Of a stretch of 64,000 nt of DNA, positions 26,739 to 34,721 are shown in pieces. The notes beneath the pieces were generated by a model, which saw only the letters and a program-made list of their open reading frames with translations, ran no database searches and was not told where the DNA came from. The stretch spans positions 124,001 through 188,000 of the forward strand of contig JARGPB010000006.1 of the NCBI GenBank assembly GCA_029212905.1, read 5' to 3'. A program made the position numbers and the translations under genes. The stretch's first letter is position 1. Each line of letters starts with the position of its first letter. This DNA comes from Thalassovita sp. (GTDB lineage Bacteria; Pseudomonadota; Alphaproteobacteria; Rhodobacterales; Rhodobacteraceae).

Positions 26739-27886
26739 GCAAAATAGTCCTGAAGGATGCGGGTATAGATCTGTTTCAACTGGTGGATTTGCGTGACGGG
26801 GACGCGTTCATCCACCTGATGCATTGTCTTGCCGACCAGCCCGAATTCCACCACCGGACAGTGGTGCTGCATGAACCGGGCATCCGATGTTCCGCCCGAG
26901 GTGGACAGTACCGGCGTCACGCCCGTTTCAGCCTTTACCGCGTTGGCCACCAGATCCGACAACGCCCCCGGAGGCGTCACGAAACTCTCGCCGGAAATCT
27001 TCAGGGCCATGTCAATCGTCACGTCGTACTTTTGCGCAACGGCGTCGGCCTCGGCCTGCAACCATTCGGTCAGGGAGCCGCTGGAATGTGCATCGTTGAA
27101 CCGGATGTTCGCGGTTGCCTTGCATTGTGCGGGGATCACGTTGGTGGCGGGGTTGCCGGTGTCAAACGTCACAACCGCAAGGGTCGATGCATCGAAGTGA
27201 TCGGTGCCTTGGTCCAGCTCGTGGCTGGCAAGGCGGTCCACCAGGCGCGCCAGCGCCGGAACCGGGTTCTTGGCACGGTGAGGATAGGCCGCGTGACCCT
27301 GGACGCCGGTCACGGTGAAAAACGCGGTCATAGATCCGCGCCGCCCGATTTTCATCATTTCCCCCATGTCGTTGGGGCAGGTGGGTTCGCCCACCAGGCA
27401 GGCGGACATCTGTTCATTCTGGGTATTCATCCAGTCCAGAAGGGCAACTGTGCCGTCCAGCGCGTCGCCTTCTTCGTCGCCGGTGATGGTCAGCATGACG
27501 GCGCCATCCGGAGGCGTCATGCGGACGAAATCCACAGCAGCTGCTGCAAAGGCTGCCACACCGGATTTCATATCCGTCGCGCCGCGCCCCCACATCATGC
27601 CGTCTTTGATCTCGGCCCCGAACGGGTCGACTGTCCAGGCCGCCGCATCGCCCACGGGGACCACATCCGTATGCCCGTTGAATCCAAAGGTTCGCGCGTG
27701 GCCCTTGGCGCCCCAGCGGGCAAACAGGTTTGATACATCGCCACGGTCCACACGGGTGCAATCGAACCCTGCGCTTTCCAGCAGGTCTTGTAACAGCACT
27801 AGCGCGCCGCCCTCTATAGGCGTGACTGACGGGCAGCGGATCAGTTGGGCGGTCAGCTCGGCGGGGTCAATCGGGGTGTTCGGCAT
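26735..27886 (-). CDS. dapE: Succinyl-diaminopimelate desuccinylase
   Basis: Lysine and meso-DAP pathway: removes succinate from N-succinyl-LL-DAP. 383-aa M20 metallopeptidase. The metal site is complete: FNGHTDVVP, the bridging Asp in GRGATDMKSG, the catalytic Glu in TGDEEGDA, and the C-terminal His in MHQVDERVP. A dimerisation domain sits in the middle. It is first in the operon dapE-GNAT-DUF2064. dapD (32482) and dapF (58509) also lie in the window but in separate units. Confidence 0.96.
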   Translation of the reverse strand: MPNTPIDPAELTAQLIRCPSVTPIEGGALVLLQDLLESAGFDCTRVDRGDVSNLFARWGAKGHARTFGFNGHTDVVPVGDAAAWTVDPFGAEIKDGMMWGRGATDMKSGVAAFAAAAVDFVRMTPPDGAVMLTITGDEEGDALDGTVALLDWMNTQNEQMSACLVGEPTCPNDMGEMMKIGRRGSMTAFFTVTGVQGHAAYPHRAKNPVPALARLVDRLASHELDQGTDHFDASTLAVVTFDTGNPATNVIPAQCKATANIRFNDAHSSGSLTEWLQAEADAVAQKYDVTIDMALKISGESFVTPPGALSDLVANAVKAETGVTPVLSTSGGTSDARFMQHHCPVVEFGLVGKTMHQVDERVPVTQIHQLKQIYTRILQDYFA

Positions 27887-28056
27887 GATGGTTCCTTTGG
27901 TTCCTTGGCTTAGGGCTATCGTGGATTGAGAAGATGCGCAAATCCTGCGGTGATTGCGGGATTCACGAACGAGTCAGCCTGTGATAAGAGTTATTGAAAC
28001 GAGCAATTCGCAGACCGGGACAACCCGGCCGCACTCAGGCAGACAGGACCATTGGT

Positions 28057-29145
28057 ATGAGCTGGATCGGGCTGACAGACCGGACCACGGCGCTGTTCAA
28101 TACAGCCGGGCTGGAGCATCGCGCCGCGCCAACGCCTGATCTGGGTCCCGCCGATCTGTTGCCAACCGGCACACTGGTTTTGGAAACGGGCATTCCCGCG
28201 CATAGCCGCCCGCAGATGTTGCTGAGCTTTCATCATCTCTATCCATGGGAGCGGGGGCTGGCGCTGCATGCACTGCCCGACGGAGCTATTGTTCTGGTGG
28301 TGACACAAGGGGGCACTGTGTCCCGCACGGTACTGCGCCATGGGTTGGTCGGTCAGGGGTGCCGATTGCGGATTTCCTATATCTGGGACGCCCCGGCGCG
28401 ATCCGGGCTTTTGTCAGTCAAGGCCTTGGGGACTGGACGGCATACCCTACAGCAGGTCAGTACGCCGGTACCGCTGAGCCTGGGGGATTTGCAAGCGTTA
28501 TTCAAATTTCCGCTTTCCCATGACATCGACCCCGAGGTTACCTTCTTGGCGTTGTCTGATCGCGCCGAGCCCGTTGGTCCCATGCCCACGTTGGCGCCAG
28601 ATTTACCTGTTCTAACACCTACGGGGTACCGCCCGATTCAGGCGCTGAAACGCGGGGATCTGATCCGCACGGCATCGGGTGAGCAGGTGCCCGTTCTGGC
28701 CAACTTGCGGTATCAAGCTCCGGCTTGGGGCAGTTTCCGCCCAATCCGCCTGCGCGCGCCGTATTTTGGTTTGCAACGCGATATCACCGTCGCGCCTGAT
28801 CAACGCCTTTGTGCCTCTGGGTCGGATGTCGAATTCCTGTTCGGCTACCCGTGTGTTTTGTTGCCTGCTCAGCATCTGGTCAGTGGAATGTCTGCTTTCT
28901 ATGCCGAGAGCGGCCCATTGGTGACTTGGCATCAGCTTTTGTTACCCGGGGTCGAGCCTGTCCTGGCGGCGGGGGCGCGGCTGCAATCCCTATACTTGGG
29001 GCGTATGCGCCGCTGTGCAGATCAGATGGCTGCCAGCCTTTTGGCGGGGTATGATCGGTCCCGTTTGCCCGAACACGCCCGTCCACCATTTCCGGTATTG
29101 CGCCCATTCGAGGCTGTCACCCTGTTGCAGCACAGGGCGGCTTAG
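28057..29145 (+). CDS. Hint-domain protein lacking the N-terminal Cys
   Basis: About 362 aa. The N-terminal half (1-170) is beta-rich with no recognised family. From about residue 182 a Hint_2-like module begins (LPVLTPTGYRPIQALKRGDL, VAPDQRLCASG, FLFG) and runs almost to the end, closing with RPPFPVLRPFEAVTLL. In Hint_2 proteins this module usually starts with Cys (CFxxGT); here the position reads APDLPVLTP, so autoprocessing is unlikely. No signal peptide is seen. The ATG at 28057 is preferred over the longer frame because the added residues are low-complexity. A channel gene follows 78 bp later. Confidence 0.8.
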   Translation: MSWIGLTDRTTALFNTAGLEHRAAPTPDLGPADLLPTGTLVLETGIPAHSRPQMLLSFHHLYPWERGLALHALPDGAIVLVVTQGGTVSRTVLRHGLVGQGCRLRISYIWDAPARSGLLSVKALGTGRHTLQQVSTPVPLSLGDLQALFKFPLSHDIDPEVTFLALSDRAEPVGPMPTLAPDLPVLTPTGYRPIQALKRGDLIRTASGEQVPVLANLRYQAPAWGSFRPIRLRAPYFGLQRDITVAPDQRLCASGSDVEFLFGYPCVLLPAQHLVSGMSAFYAESGPLVTWHQLLLPGVEPVLAAGARLQSLYLGRMRRCADQMAASLLAGYDRSRLPEHARPPFPVLRPFEAVTLLQHRAA

Positions 29146-29223
29146 CGCGCCGAATCCCCCTCAAAAACTTGCGAAAATGTCGCGACTGTCCTATTCGGGC
29201 GACAAATTGGGGATAATAGGTAA

Positions 29224-30279
29224 ATGCCGCGTATCATTTTGGCGCTGGTCGCAGTCATCGCGCTGTGGCCCGTGAAATCCATGTCGCAAGAGCTGGTGGT
29301 CGGGACCGTAACGCGGCCGCCGTTTTCCATGTCGTTGGCGGGAACTGACCTTGGGTTCTCGATTGATCTGTGGGATGCCTTGGCGCAGTCGATGGACCAA
29401 CCCTATCAGATCGAACGGTTCGATACGTTTTCGGGGATGTTGTCTGCGGTGGAAACCGGCGAGGTCGATCTGGCCATCGCCAATATCTCGATCACCGCGG
29501 CGCGCGAACAGGTGATGGATTTCAGTCAGCCGATTTTTTCATCCGGGCTTCAGATCATGACGCATGTGGATAACAGCGGATTGGCCTTGTGGAATACCCT
29601 GTTCAAGAAAGAGCTTATCCTGTCGGTGATCCTGGCGTTTGCGGCCTTGCTGGGGGTTGGGATGCTGATGTGGCTGCTAGAGCGTCGCCACCAAGAGTAT
29701 TTCGATCAACCGGCTAAGAAGGCGATGTTCCCGGCCTTTTGGTGGGCGCTGAACCTGGTGGTGAACGGCGGGTTCGAAGAGCGCGTGCCTCGTACGTCTC
29801 TTGGGCGCCTGATGGGCGTTGCGATGGTGATCACCTCTTTGTTCTTTGTGTCGGTTTTCGTGGCCTATGTGACGTCTGCCATGACGGTCGAGGCAATTAC
29901 CACGTCGATCAACTCGGTTAACGATCTATATGGTAAACGGGTAGGGACCGTCGCTGGGTCGACTGCCGCTGGGTATATGGACAAGCGCGATCTGGATTAC
30001 GTGGAATACGACGGCCTGGACCAGATGCTGGCCGGGTTCGAAGGCAACGACCTGGATGCCGTTATTTTCGACGCACCGATCCTGGCCTATTACGTCAAGA
30101 CCCGCGCGCAGGGGCGTGCGCAGATGAACGGCGCGATGTTCTTGCGTGAAAACTATGGAATTGCAGCTGCGACCGGCAGTCCGTTGACCGAAAAAATCAA
30201 CCGAAGCCTGCTTAGGCTGCGTGAATCCGGACAATACGAAGAGATCTACGAAAGCTGGTTCGGGCTGGAGCCGCAGTAA
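29224..30279 (+). CDS. Bacterial ionotropic glutamate receptor-like channel / transporter substrate-binding domain protein
   Basis: A 351-aa protein with GluR0-like topology. A signal peptide (1-20) is followed by half S1 of a periplasmic binding fold (23-118, ligand Arg in TAAREQVMDFSQPIF), a transmembrane helix (130-151), a re-entrant pore helix (168-180), a second transmembrane helix (193-218) and half S2 (228-347). The protein therefore binds a small molecule, probably an amino acid, and gates a pore. The expected K+ filter TVGYGD is replaced by VVNGGFEER, so ion selectivity is uncertain. It has its own short upstream region after the Hint gene. Confidence 0.88.
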   Translation: MPRIILALVAVIALWPVKSMSQELVVGTVTRPPFSMSLAGTDLGFSIDLWDALAQSMDQPYQIERFDTFSGMLSAVETGEVDLAIANISITAAREQVMDFSQPIFSSGLQIMTHVDNSGLALWNTLFKKELILSVILAFAALLGVGMLMWLLERRHQEYFDQPAKKAMFPAFWWALNLVVNGGFEERVPRTSLGRLMGVAMVITSLFFVSVFVAYVTSAMTVEAITTSINSVNDLYGKRVGTVAGSTAAGYMDKRDLDYVEYDGLDQMLAGFEGNDLDAVIFDAPILAYYVKTRAQGRAQMNGAMFLRENYGIAAATGSPLTEKINRSLLRLRESGQYEEIYESWFGLEPQ

Positions 30280-30287
30280 TCGGGTGA

Positions 30288-30659
30288 TCAGTGCTCGATC
30301 TGCTCGATGCCCTTGTCGCCATACAGAGGCGTCATCTGGGCGACGACCACAGAGTTTTCATCCAGCGCGCGCTGCATTAGCTCTTGTTCGGCGGGATCAA
30401 CGTCGTGGCCCTGCTCCAGCCGTTCGCTCAGCGTGCCATATCCGGTGACATCCAGTGGGGCCAGCTCGGCCTGTTTCAGGATCGCGACGGTTTCGCGAAC
30501 GGCTTCGGCTTCGTCCACGCCGCTGGCATAGCACATCAGCGCGGCGCCGGTTGCGCCTTTGGGGAGCCCGTCACCGTCTTTCCGGCCGACCTGAACCAAC
30601 AGTGTATAGACCTGCTGACGCGAAGGTTTCTTGGGTTTCCCAGCTTTCTGTTCGGTCAT
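30288..30659 (-). CDS. Conserved hypothetical protein, 123 aa
   Basis: A cytoplasmic, acidic protein with a basic N-terminus (KAGKPKKPSRQQ) and an alpha/beta body (VYTLLVQVGRK, GAALMCYASGVDEAEAVRET, PLDVTGYGTLSERLEQGHDV). No signal peptide, membrane segment or catalytic motif is seen, and I do not recognise a family. It converges with the channel gene, 8 bp apart, and lies opposite the downstream Hint gene. Confidence 0.72.
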   Translation of the reverse strand: MTEQKAGKPKKPSRQQVYTLLVQVGRKDGDGLPKGATGAALMCYASGVDEAEAVRETVAILKQAELAPLDVTGYGTLSERLEQGHDVDPAEQELMQRALDENSVVVAQMTPLYGDKGIEQIEH

Positions 30660-30824
30660 GACACGCCCCGTTCCGTTTCCCAGTCACATGCCGAAATCTG
30701 GGCAGAAGGTCCAGTGTAAACCGTGGGCGCGATCTGGGGCACGAACGCAAACGCCACGGATTTCCCTTAAATTGTCAGAAGAAACCCCACCCTGTGAAAG
30801 GGTTTCTGAAGGTTTCGCGCCTAG

Positions 30825-30851
30825 CCCCTTTGTACCTGTCAGCAAAAGGGG
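30825..30851 (+). promoter_or_regulatory. Hairpin that would hide the RBS of the Hint/anchor-L gene
   Basis: Perfect 7-bp stem CCCCTTT (30825-30831) with AAAGGGG (30845-30851), 13-nt loop. The right arm is the Shine-Dalgarno sequence of the gene starting at 30857. A second 8-bp hairpin (AGAAACCC/GGGTTTCT, 30780-30807) lies 17 bp upstream. This is a candidate translational control element seen by base pairing only. Confidence 0.35.
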
Positions 30852-30856
30852 TGGAT

Positions 30857-32431
30857 ATGCCTACAGCATCGGAATTGCCAATCGATACCTCTGCTTCGGC
30901 CATGGATATGGCCGAGTCGATGTTTGGGTCCGGGGTCCAGATCGTGTCGGCCGACTATACCGGCCACAACGCGTCCTCGGGTATTTTCTCAGACGGGGAC
31001 AGTGTTGCACCTGGGGTGACCCCGTCGGATACAGGCGTGATCCTGTCCACGGGGCAGGCGACCTCGATCACGAATAGTTCGGGCGATGCGAACAGCTCGT
31101 CTGGGACGTCCAGCAATATGCGCACAGCAGGGGATGCCGACCTGAACGAAATCGCAGGGACGAACACCTATGACGCCGCGATATTCGAGGCGACATTCGT
31201 CCCTGATGGCAGCACCCTGACCATGCAAGTGACATTTTCGTCCGAAGAATACCTGGAATATTGCGGATCGGGGTTCAACGATGCGGTCGGGATCTGGGTC
31301 AACGGGGTGCAGGCCGAATTGTCTGTCGGAGACGGCGATATTACCATCAATAACATCAATGATGAGAGCAACTCGAACCTCTATATCGACAATCCTGCCA
31401 GTGACGAGGTCGCGAACACCGAAATGGACGGTTTCACCGTCACTTTGTCGCTGAATGCCACCGTCACACCAGGGGAGGAAAACACGATACGCATTGGTAT
31501 CGCTGATGGTGGGGATGGATACTATGACAGTAACCTGTTGATTGCGGGGGACTCTGTGCAATGTGCGCTGGTCGCCCAGGACGATGAAATATCGGTTCAG
31601 GTAGATGGGTCCGGCACATATGACTTGTTGGGAAATGACAGCTCTAGCGCGGGGCCGACGCTGACAATTACGGCGATCAACGGTCAGCCGGTTGTGGCGG
31701 GGGATACAGTGACCTTGCCCACGGGCGAGGTGATTTTGCTGAACCCTGACGGCACGATCACCCTGTGGGGCGATGACGATTTGGAAGCTAGCGTTTTCAC
31801 ATACGAGGTCACCGACGACGATGGCAATACCGATATTGGTTATGTCACAGTCGAGACCACCCCCTGCTTTACCGCTGGGACGCTGGTTCAGACCCCTCAT
31901 GGGCCCCGCCCGATTGAAGAGTTGCAAATCGGCGATCTGGTCCTGACCAAAGACAACGGGCTGCAACCTTTGCGTTGGATTGGAACCAGCACACGCCTTG
32001 CATTGGGCTGCGATGCGCCGGTTCGGATCACTGCGGGGGCGCTGGGCGCACACCAAGCAGTAGAGATCTCGCCGAACCACCGCGTGCTCTATCGTTCGCC
32101 ACGCGCCTCTCTTTTGTTTGGTGAGCCCGAGGTATTGGTCAAGGCGCGCGACCTGCTAAACGGGTCTTCCATCACGCTCCGGGCGGATGGGCGGCCTGTC
32201 ACATATGTCCATCTATTGTTCGATCGGCACGAGATTCTGTCCGCCAATGGTCTGGATAGCGAAAGCTATCACCCTGGTCAGGAAACTCTGGATAGTTTCG
32301 ACGCCGACACGCGCGAGGAAATCTTGCGTTTGATGCCCGGTCTGGCGGATGAGGCACAATGGGCTTACGGTCCGGCGGCACGTCTGTCCTTGCGCCCATT
32401 CGAGGCACAAGTTCTATTGGCTTCGGCATAA
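30857..32431 (+). CDS. Choice-of-anchor L and Hint domain protein
   Basis: A 524-aa protein. Residues about 5-215 form a choice-of-anchor L domain (TVTFSSEEYLEYC-like region around 31230-31290 with YDAAIFEATFVPDGSTL). An Asp-rich, cadherin/VCBS-like linker follows (220-335). A Hint_2 domain (337-505) starts with CFTAGTLVQTPHGPRPIEEL, Cys337 at its start, and contains ISPNHRVLYRS. It ends in LRPFEAQVLLASA. No classical signal peptide is seen, so secretion may use a C-terminal type I signal or another route. The Hint Cys is present, so it could autoprocess. It starts after a good RBS (aaggggtgg) that a hairpin can mask. Confidence 0.85.
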   Translation: MPTASELPIDTSASAMDMAESMFGSGVQIVSADYTGHNASSGIFSDGDSVAPGVTPSDTGVILSTGQATSITNSSGDANSSSGTSSNMRTAGDADLNEIAGTNTYDAAIFEATFVPDGSTLTMQVTFSSEEYLEYCGSGFNDAVGIWVNGVQAELSVGDGDITINNINDESNSNLYIDNPASDEVANTEMDGFTVTLSLNATVTPGEENTIRIGIADGGDGYYDSNLLIAGDSVQCALVAQDDEISVQVDGSGTYDLLGNDSSSAGPTLTITAINGQPVVAGDTVTLPTGEVILLNPDGTITLWGDDDLEASVFTYEVTDDDGNTDIGYVTVETTPCFTAGTLVQTPHGPRPIEELQIGDLVLTKDNGLQPLRWIGTSTRLALGCDAPVRITAGALGAHQAVEISPNHRVLYRSPRASLLFGEPEVLVKARDLLNGSSITLRADGRPVTYVHLLFDRHEILSANGLDSESYHPGQETLDSFDADTREEILRLMPGLADEAQWAYGPAARLSLRPFEAQVLLASA

Positions 32432-32461
32432 AAACGCGCCCTATTTTCATGGGCGCGTTTT
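32431..32461. terminator. Bidirectional intrinsic terminator
   Basis: Perfect 11-bp stem AAAACGCGCCC/GGGCGCGTTTT with a 9-nt loop, between the Hint gene and dapD stops. A and T runs on both sides serve both strands. Confidence 0.9.
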
Positions 32462-32481
32462 CAGAAATCATACATTGGGTG

Positions 32482-33309
32482 CTAGTCGCGCAGCAGTTCG
32501 TTGATCGAGGTTTTGGAACGAGTTTTCGCATCCACACGTTTCACGATCACAGCGCAATACAGGTGCACGCCATTTTTCGACGGCATCGAGCCGGACACAA
32601 CAACCGACCCGGCAGGGACTTCGCCATACATGACTTCGCCCGTTTCGCGATCCAGAATTTTGGTCGATTGGCCGATGTAAACGCCCATTCCCAGAACGGC
32701 GCCTTCGCGGACGATGACCCCCTCAACCACCTCGGATCGCGCACCGATAAAGCAGTTGTCCTCGATAATGGTTGGGCCAGCCTGCATCGGCTCCAATACG
32801 CCACCGATACCTACGCCACCTGACAGGTGTACATTTTTGCCGATCTGCGCGCAGGATCCGACAGTTGCCCAAGTATCAACCATGGTGCCTTCGTCCACAT
32901 AGGCCCCAAGGTTTACAAAGGACGGCATCAGCACCACGCCCGGCGCCACGAAAGCCGACTTGCGGACAACGCAATTCGGAACAGCGCGAAAACCTGCCGC
33001 TTTCCAATTGCTTTCATCCCAGCCGGCAAATTTGCTATCGACCTTGTCCCACCAGCCGCCGCCTTGCGGCCCGCCAGCTTGCATTTCCATATCTTTCAGG
33101 CGGAATCCCAGCAGAACGGCTTTCTTGGCCCACTGGTTTACATGCCAGTCACCACTGTCCATTTTCTCGGCTACGCGCAGCGAACCGGAATCCAACGCAT
33201 TCAGCGTGTCCTCGATCGCCTCGCGGGTTTCGCCAGTCGTGGCGGGGGTGATGGTGTCGCGCGCGTCCCACGCGGCTTCGATGGCAGCTTCCAGCTGGTC
33301 ATTCGACAT
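32482..33309 (-). CDS. dapD: 2,3,4,5-tetrahydropyridine-2,6-dicarboxylate N-succinyltransferase
   Basis: Lysine/meso-DAP pathway: succinylates tetrahydrodipicolinate. 275 aa, the family length. Left-handed beta-helix hexapeptide repeats are visible (FVAPGVVLMPSFVNLGAYVD, VGSCAQIGKNVHLSGGVGIG). The N-terminal SNDQLEAAIEAAWDARDTI is family-typical. The ATG at 33309 has GGGAG upstream; the longer frame to 33408 adds unrelated residues. It is monocistronic between a strong terminator and a repeat element. Confidence 0.96.
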   Translation of the reverse strand: MSNDQLEAAIEAAWDARDTITPATTGETREAIEDTLNALDSGSLRVAEKMDSGDWHVNQWAKKAVLLGFRLKDMEMQAGGPQGGGWWDKVDSKFAGWDESNWKAAGFRAVPNCVVRKSAFVAPGVVLMPSFVNLGAYVDEGTMVDTWATVGSCAQIGKNVHLSGGVGIGGVLEPMQAGPTIIEDNCFIGARSEVVEGVIVREGAVLGMGVYIGQSTKILDRETGEVMYGEVPAGSVVVSGSMPSKNGVHLYCAVIVKRVDAKTRSKTSINELLRD

Positions 33310-33403
33310 GGGTATCTCCCTAGGGTCAGGCATTAAACTCGCATAGCCTATAAGGCCCCGCGCCTCTGATCGCAATGCAGCACTCGGTATGCACGCGCAC
33401 ACA

Positions 33404-33468
33404 TTCATCTTGCCAAAAATACTCCGGGGGGAGCCGCGCTTAGCGCGGCGGGGGGCTGGCCCCCTTTT
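33404..33468. repeat. Copy 3 of the intergenic motif plus two GC-rich hairpins
   Basis: TTCATCTTGCC followed by AAAAATACTC (33404-33424, minus-strand orientation of the motif). It is followed by hairpins CCGCGC/GCGCGG (33434-33448) and GGGGG-CTGG-CCCCC with TTTT (33451-33468). The last is terminator-like on the plus strand. The module lies between the divergent dapD and LOG-family genes. Confidence 0.6.
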
Positions 33469-33548
33469 GCTCAGCCCAGGGCAAACGACTGGTCAATTCA
33501 AACCGGACCCGCTAGGTCTGAGGCAAAGGCGCAGACAGGAAAAATCAG

Positions 33549-34394
33549 ATGAATGACAACCGTACCAGCCCGTTTCGCGACGCGCATGTTGATCGCCGCA
33601 CTGCCCGCGAGGTTCCGGATACTGCACAGACCCGTGCACCCTCATACAAGCTGGCTTTCGACGATTTCGATTTCATGTGCCGGGACGAATTGCGGCCGGT
33701 GCGTTTGCAACTTGAACTGTTGAAGCCACAGTTGATGCTTGATGAATACGGCGTCGAAAGCACTGTTGTTCTGTTCGGCGGTGCTCGTGTGCCAGCGCCT
33801 GAACGCAAGGATGCGGCCAAAACCAAGACGCTGGCCGAGTTGTCGAAATACTACGAGGAGGCGCGCAAATTTGCCTATCTGGTGACGAAAGAGTCCCTGG
33901 ATACCGGCAAGCACGACAACATTGTCTGCACGGGCGGAGGCCCAGGTGTGATGGAGGCCGGCAATAAAGGCGCTGCTGAGGCTGGCGGGAATTCGATCGG
34001 GTTGAACATTGTGCTGCCGCACGAGCAGGCTCCGAATGAATATGTCACGCCGGACCTGTGTTTCAATTTCCACTATTTTGCGATTCGAAAGATGCATTTC
34101 CTGATGCGGGCAAATGCGATCTGCGTGTTCCCGGGTGGGTTCGGTACATTGGACGAAATGTTCGAGGCGCTGACCCTGATCCAGACCGGGCGGATGAAGC
34201 GCGTGCCCTTCCTGTTGTTCGGAAAGGCCTTTTGGGACTCGATCATCAATTGGCAGGTCCTGGCCGAGGCCGGGACGATCTCGGCGGATGATCTGGATCT
34301 GTTCCGCTATGTCGAAACCGCGGACGAGGCGTTTGAGGCCCTGCACAACTGGGATGGCGCAGGCCAAAAGCGCGAGCACATCCCCGGACGGTAG
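33549..34394 (+). CDS. TIGR00730 Rossmann-fold (LOG) family protein
   Basis: A 281-aa member of the LOG family, with the signature PGGFGTLDEMFE and GGGPGVMEAGNKGA plus the long N-terminal extension common in alphaproteobacteria. LOG enzymes release free bases by hydrolysing nucleoside 5'-monophosphates, for example cytokinin riboside monophosphates, AMP or others. The substrate here is not decided. The start has aggaaaaatcag upstream. It converges with the 69-aa ORF. Confidence 0.9.
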   Translation: MNDNRTSPFRDAHVDRRTAREVPDTAQTRAPSYKLAFDDFDFMCRDELRPVRLQLELLKPQLMLDEYGVESTVVLFGGARVPAPERKDAAKTKTLAELSKYYEEARKFAYLVTKESLDTGKHDNIVCTGGGPGVMEAGNKGAAEAGGNSIGLNIVLPHEQAPNEYVTPDLCFNFHYFAIRKMHFLMRANAICVFPGGFGTLDEMFEALTLIQTGRMKRVPFLLFGKAFWDSIINWQVLAEAGTISADDLDLFRYVETADEAFEALHNWDGAGQKREHIPGR

Positions 34395-34397
34395 ATC

Positions 34398-34607
34398 TTA
34401 GTGCAGCAGGTCGGTTGGGACGGCGCAGATTTTTTGCTGACGCAGGTTTGCGATCACTTCGCCGTGGTCTGTGTCCATCACGCGATAGCCATAGCCCATT
34501 AGACGGAATTTCCATTCCCGCACGGATACGGATTTTTCGCGTTCCTGACGGACCAGTTCCAGAACCGAATTGGTGATGTCGGGGGTGATGATCTCAATTT
34601 TTTGCAT
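34398..34607 (-). CDS. Conserved small hypothetical protein, 69 aa
   Basis: A short ORF starting MQKIEIITPDITNSVLELVR with a GGAG RBS 8 nt upstream. The body is charged and helical (REREKSVSVREWKFRLMGYG), then VMDTDHGEVIANL and a C-terminal QQKICAVPTDLLH. No signal peptide is seen. The frame extends upstream to 34685 without support. It lies 3 bp from the convergent LOG gene. No family is recognised. Confidence 0.7.
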   Translation of the reverse strand: MQKIEIITPDITNSVLELVRQEREKSVSVREWKFRLMGYGYRVMDTDHGEVIANLRQQKICAVPTDLLH

Positions 34608-34664
34608 TTTTCTGTCTCCGGTTAACTTGTTACTGGAAACAGTTTGTTGCCGGATTGGGGCCGG

Positions 34665-34687
34665 AAATGCCCCGGATTGGGGCATTT
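34665..34687. terminator. Intrinsic terminator between rlmN and the 69-aa ORF
   Basis: Perfect 9-bp stem AAATGCCCC/GGGGCATTT with a 5-nt loop, 35 bp after the rlmN stop on the minus strand. It would end rlmN transcription before the small ORF on the same strand. Confidence 0.7.
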
Positions 34688-34721
34688 GTGTGAAATCTGA
34701 AACAATTTTCGCAACTTGCGC

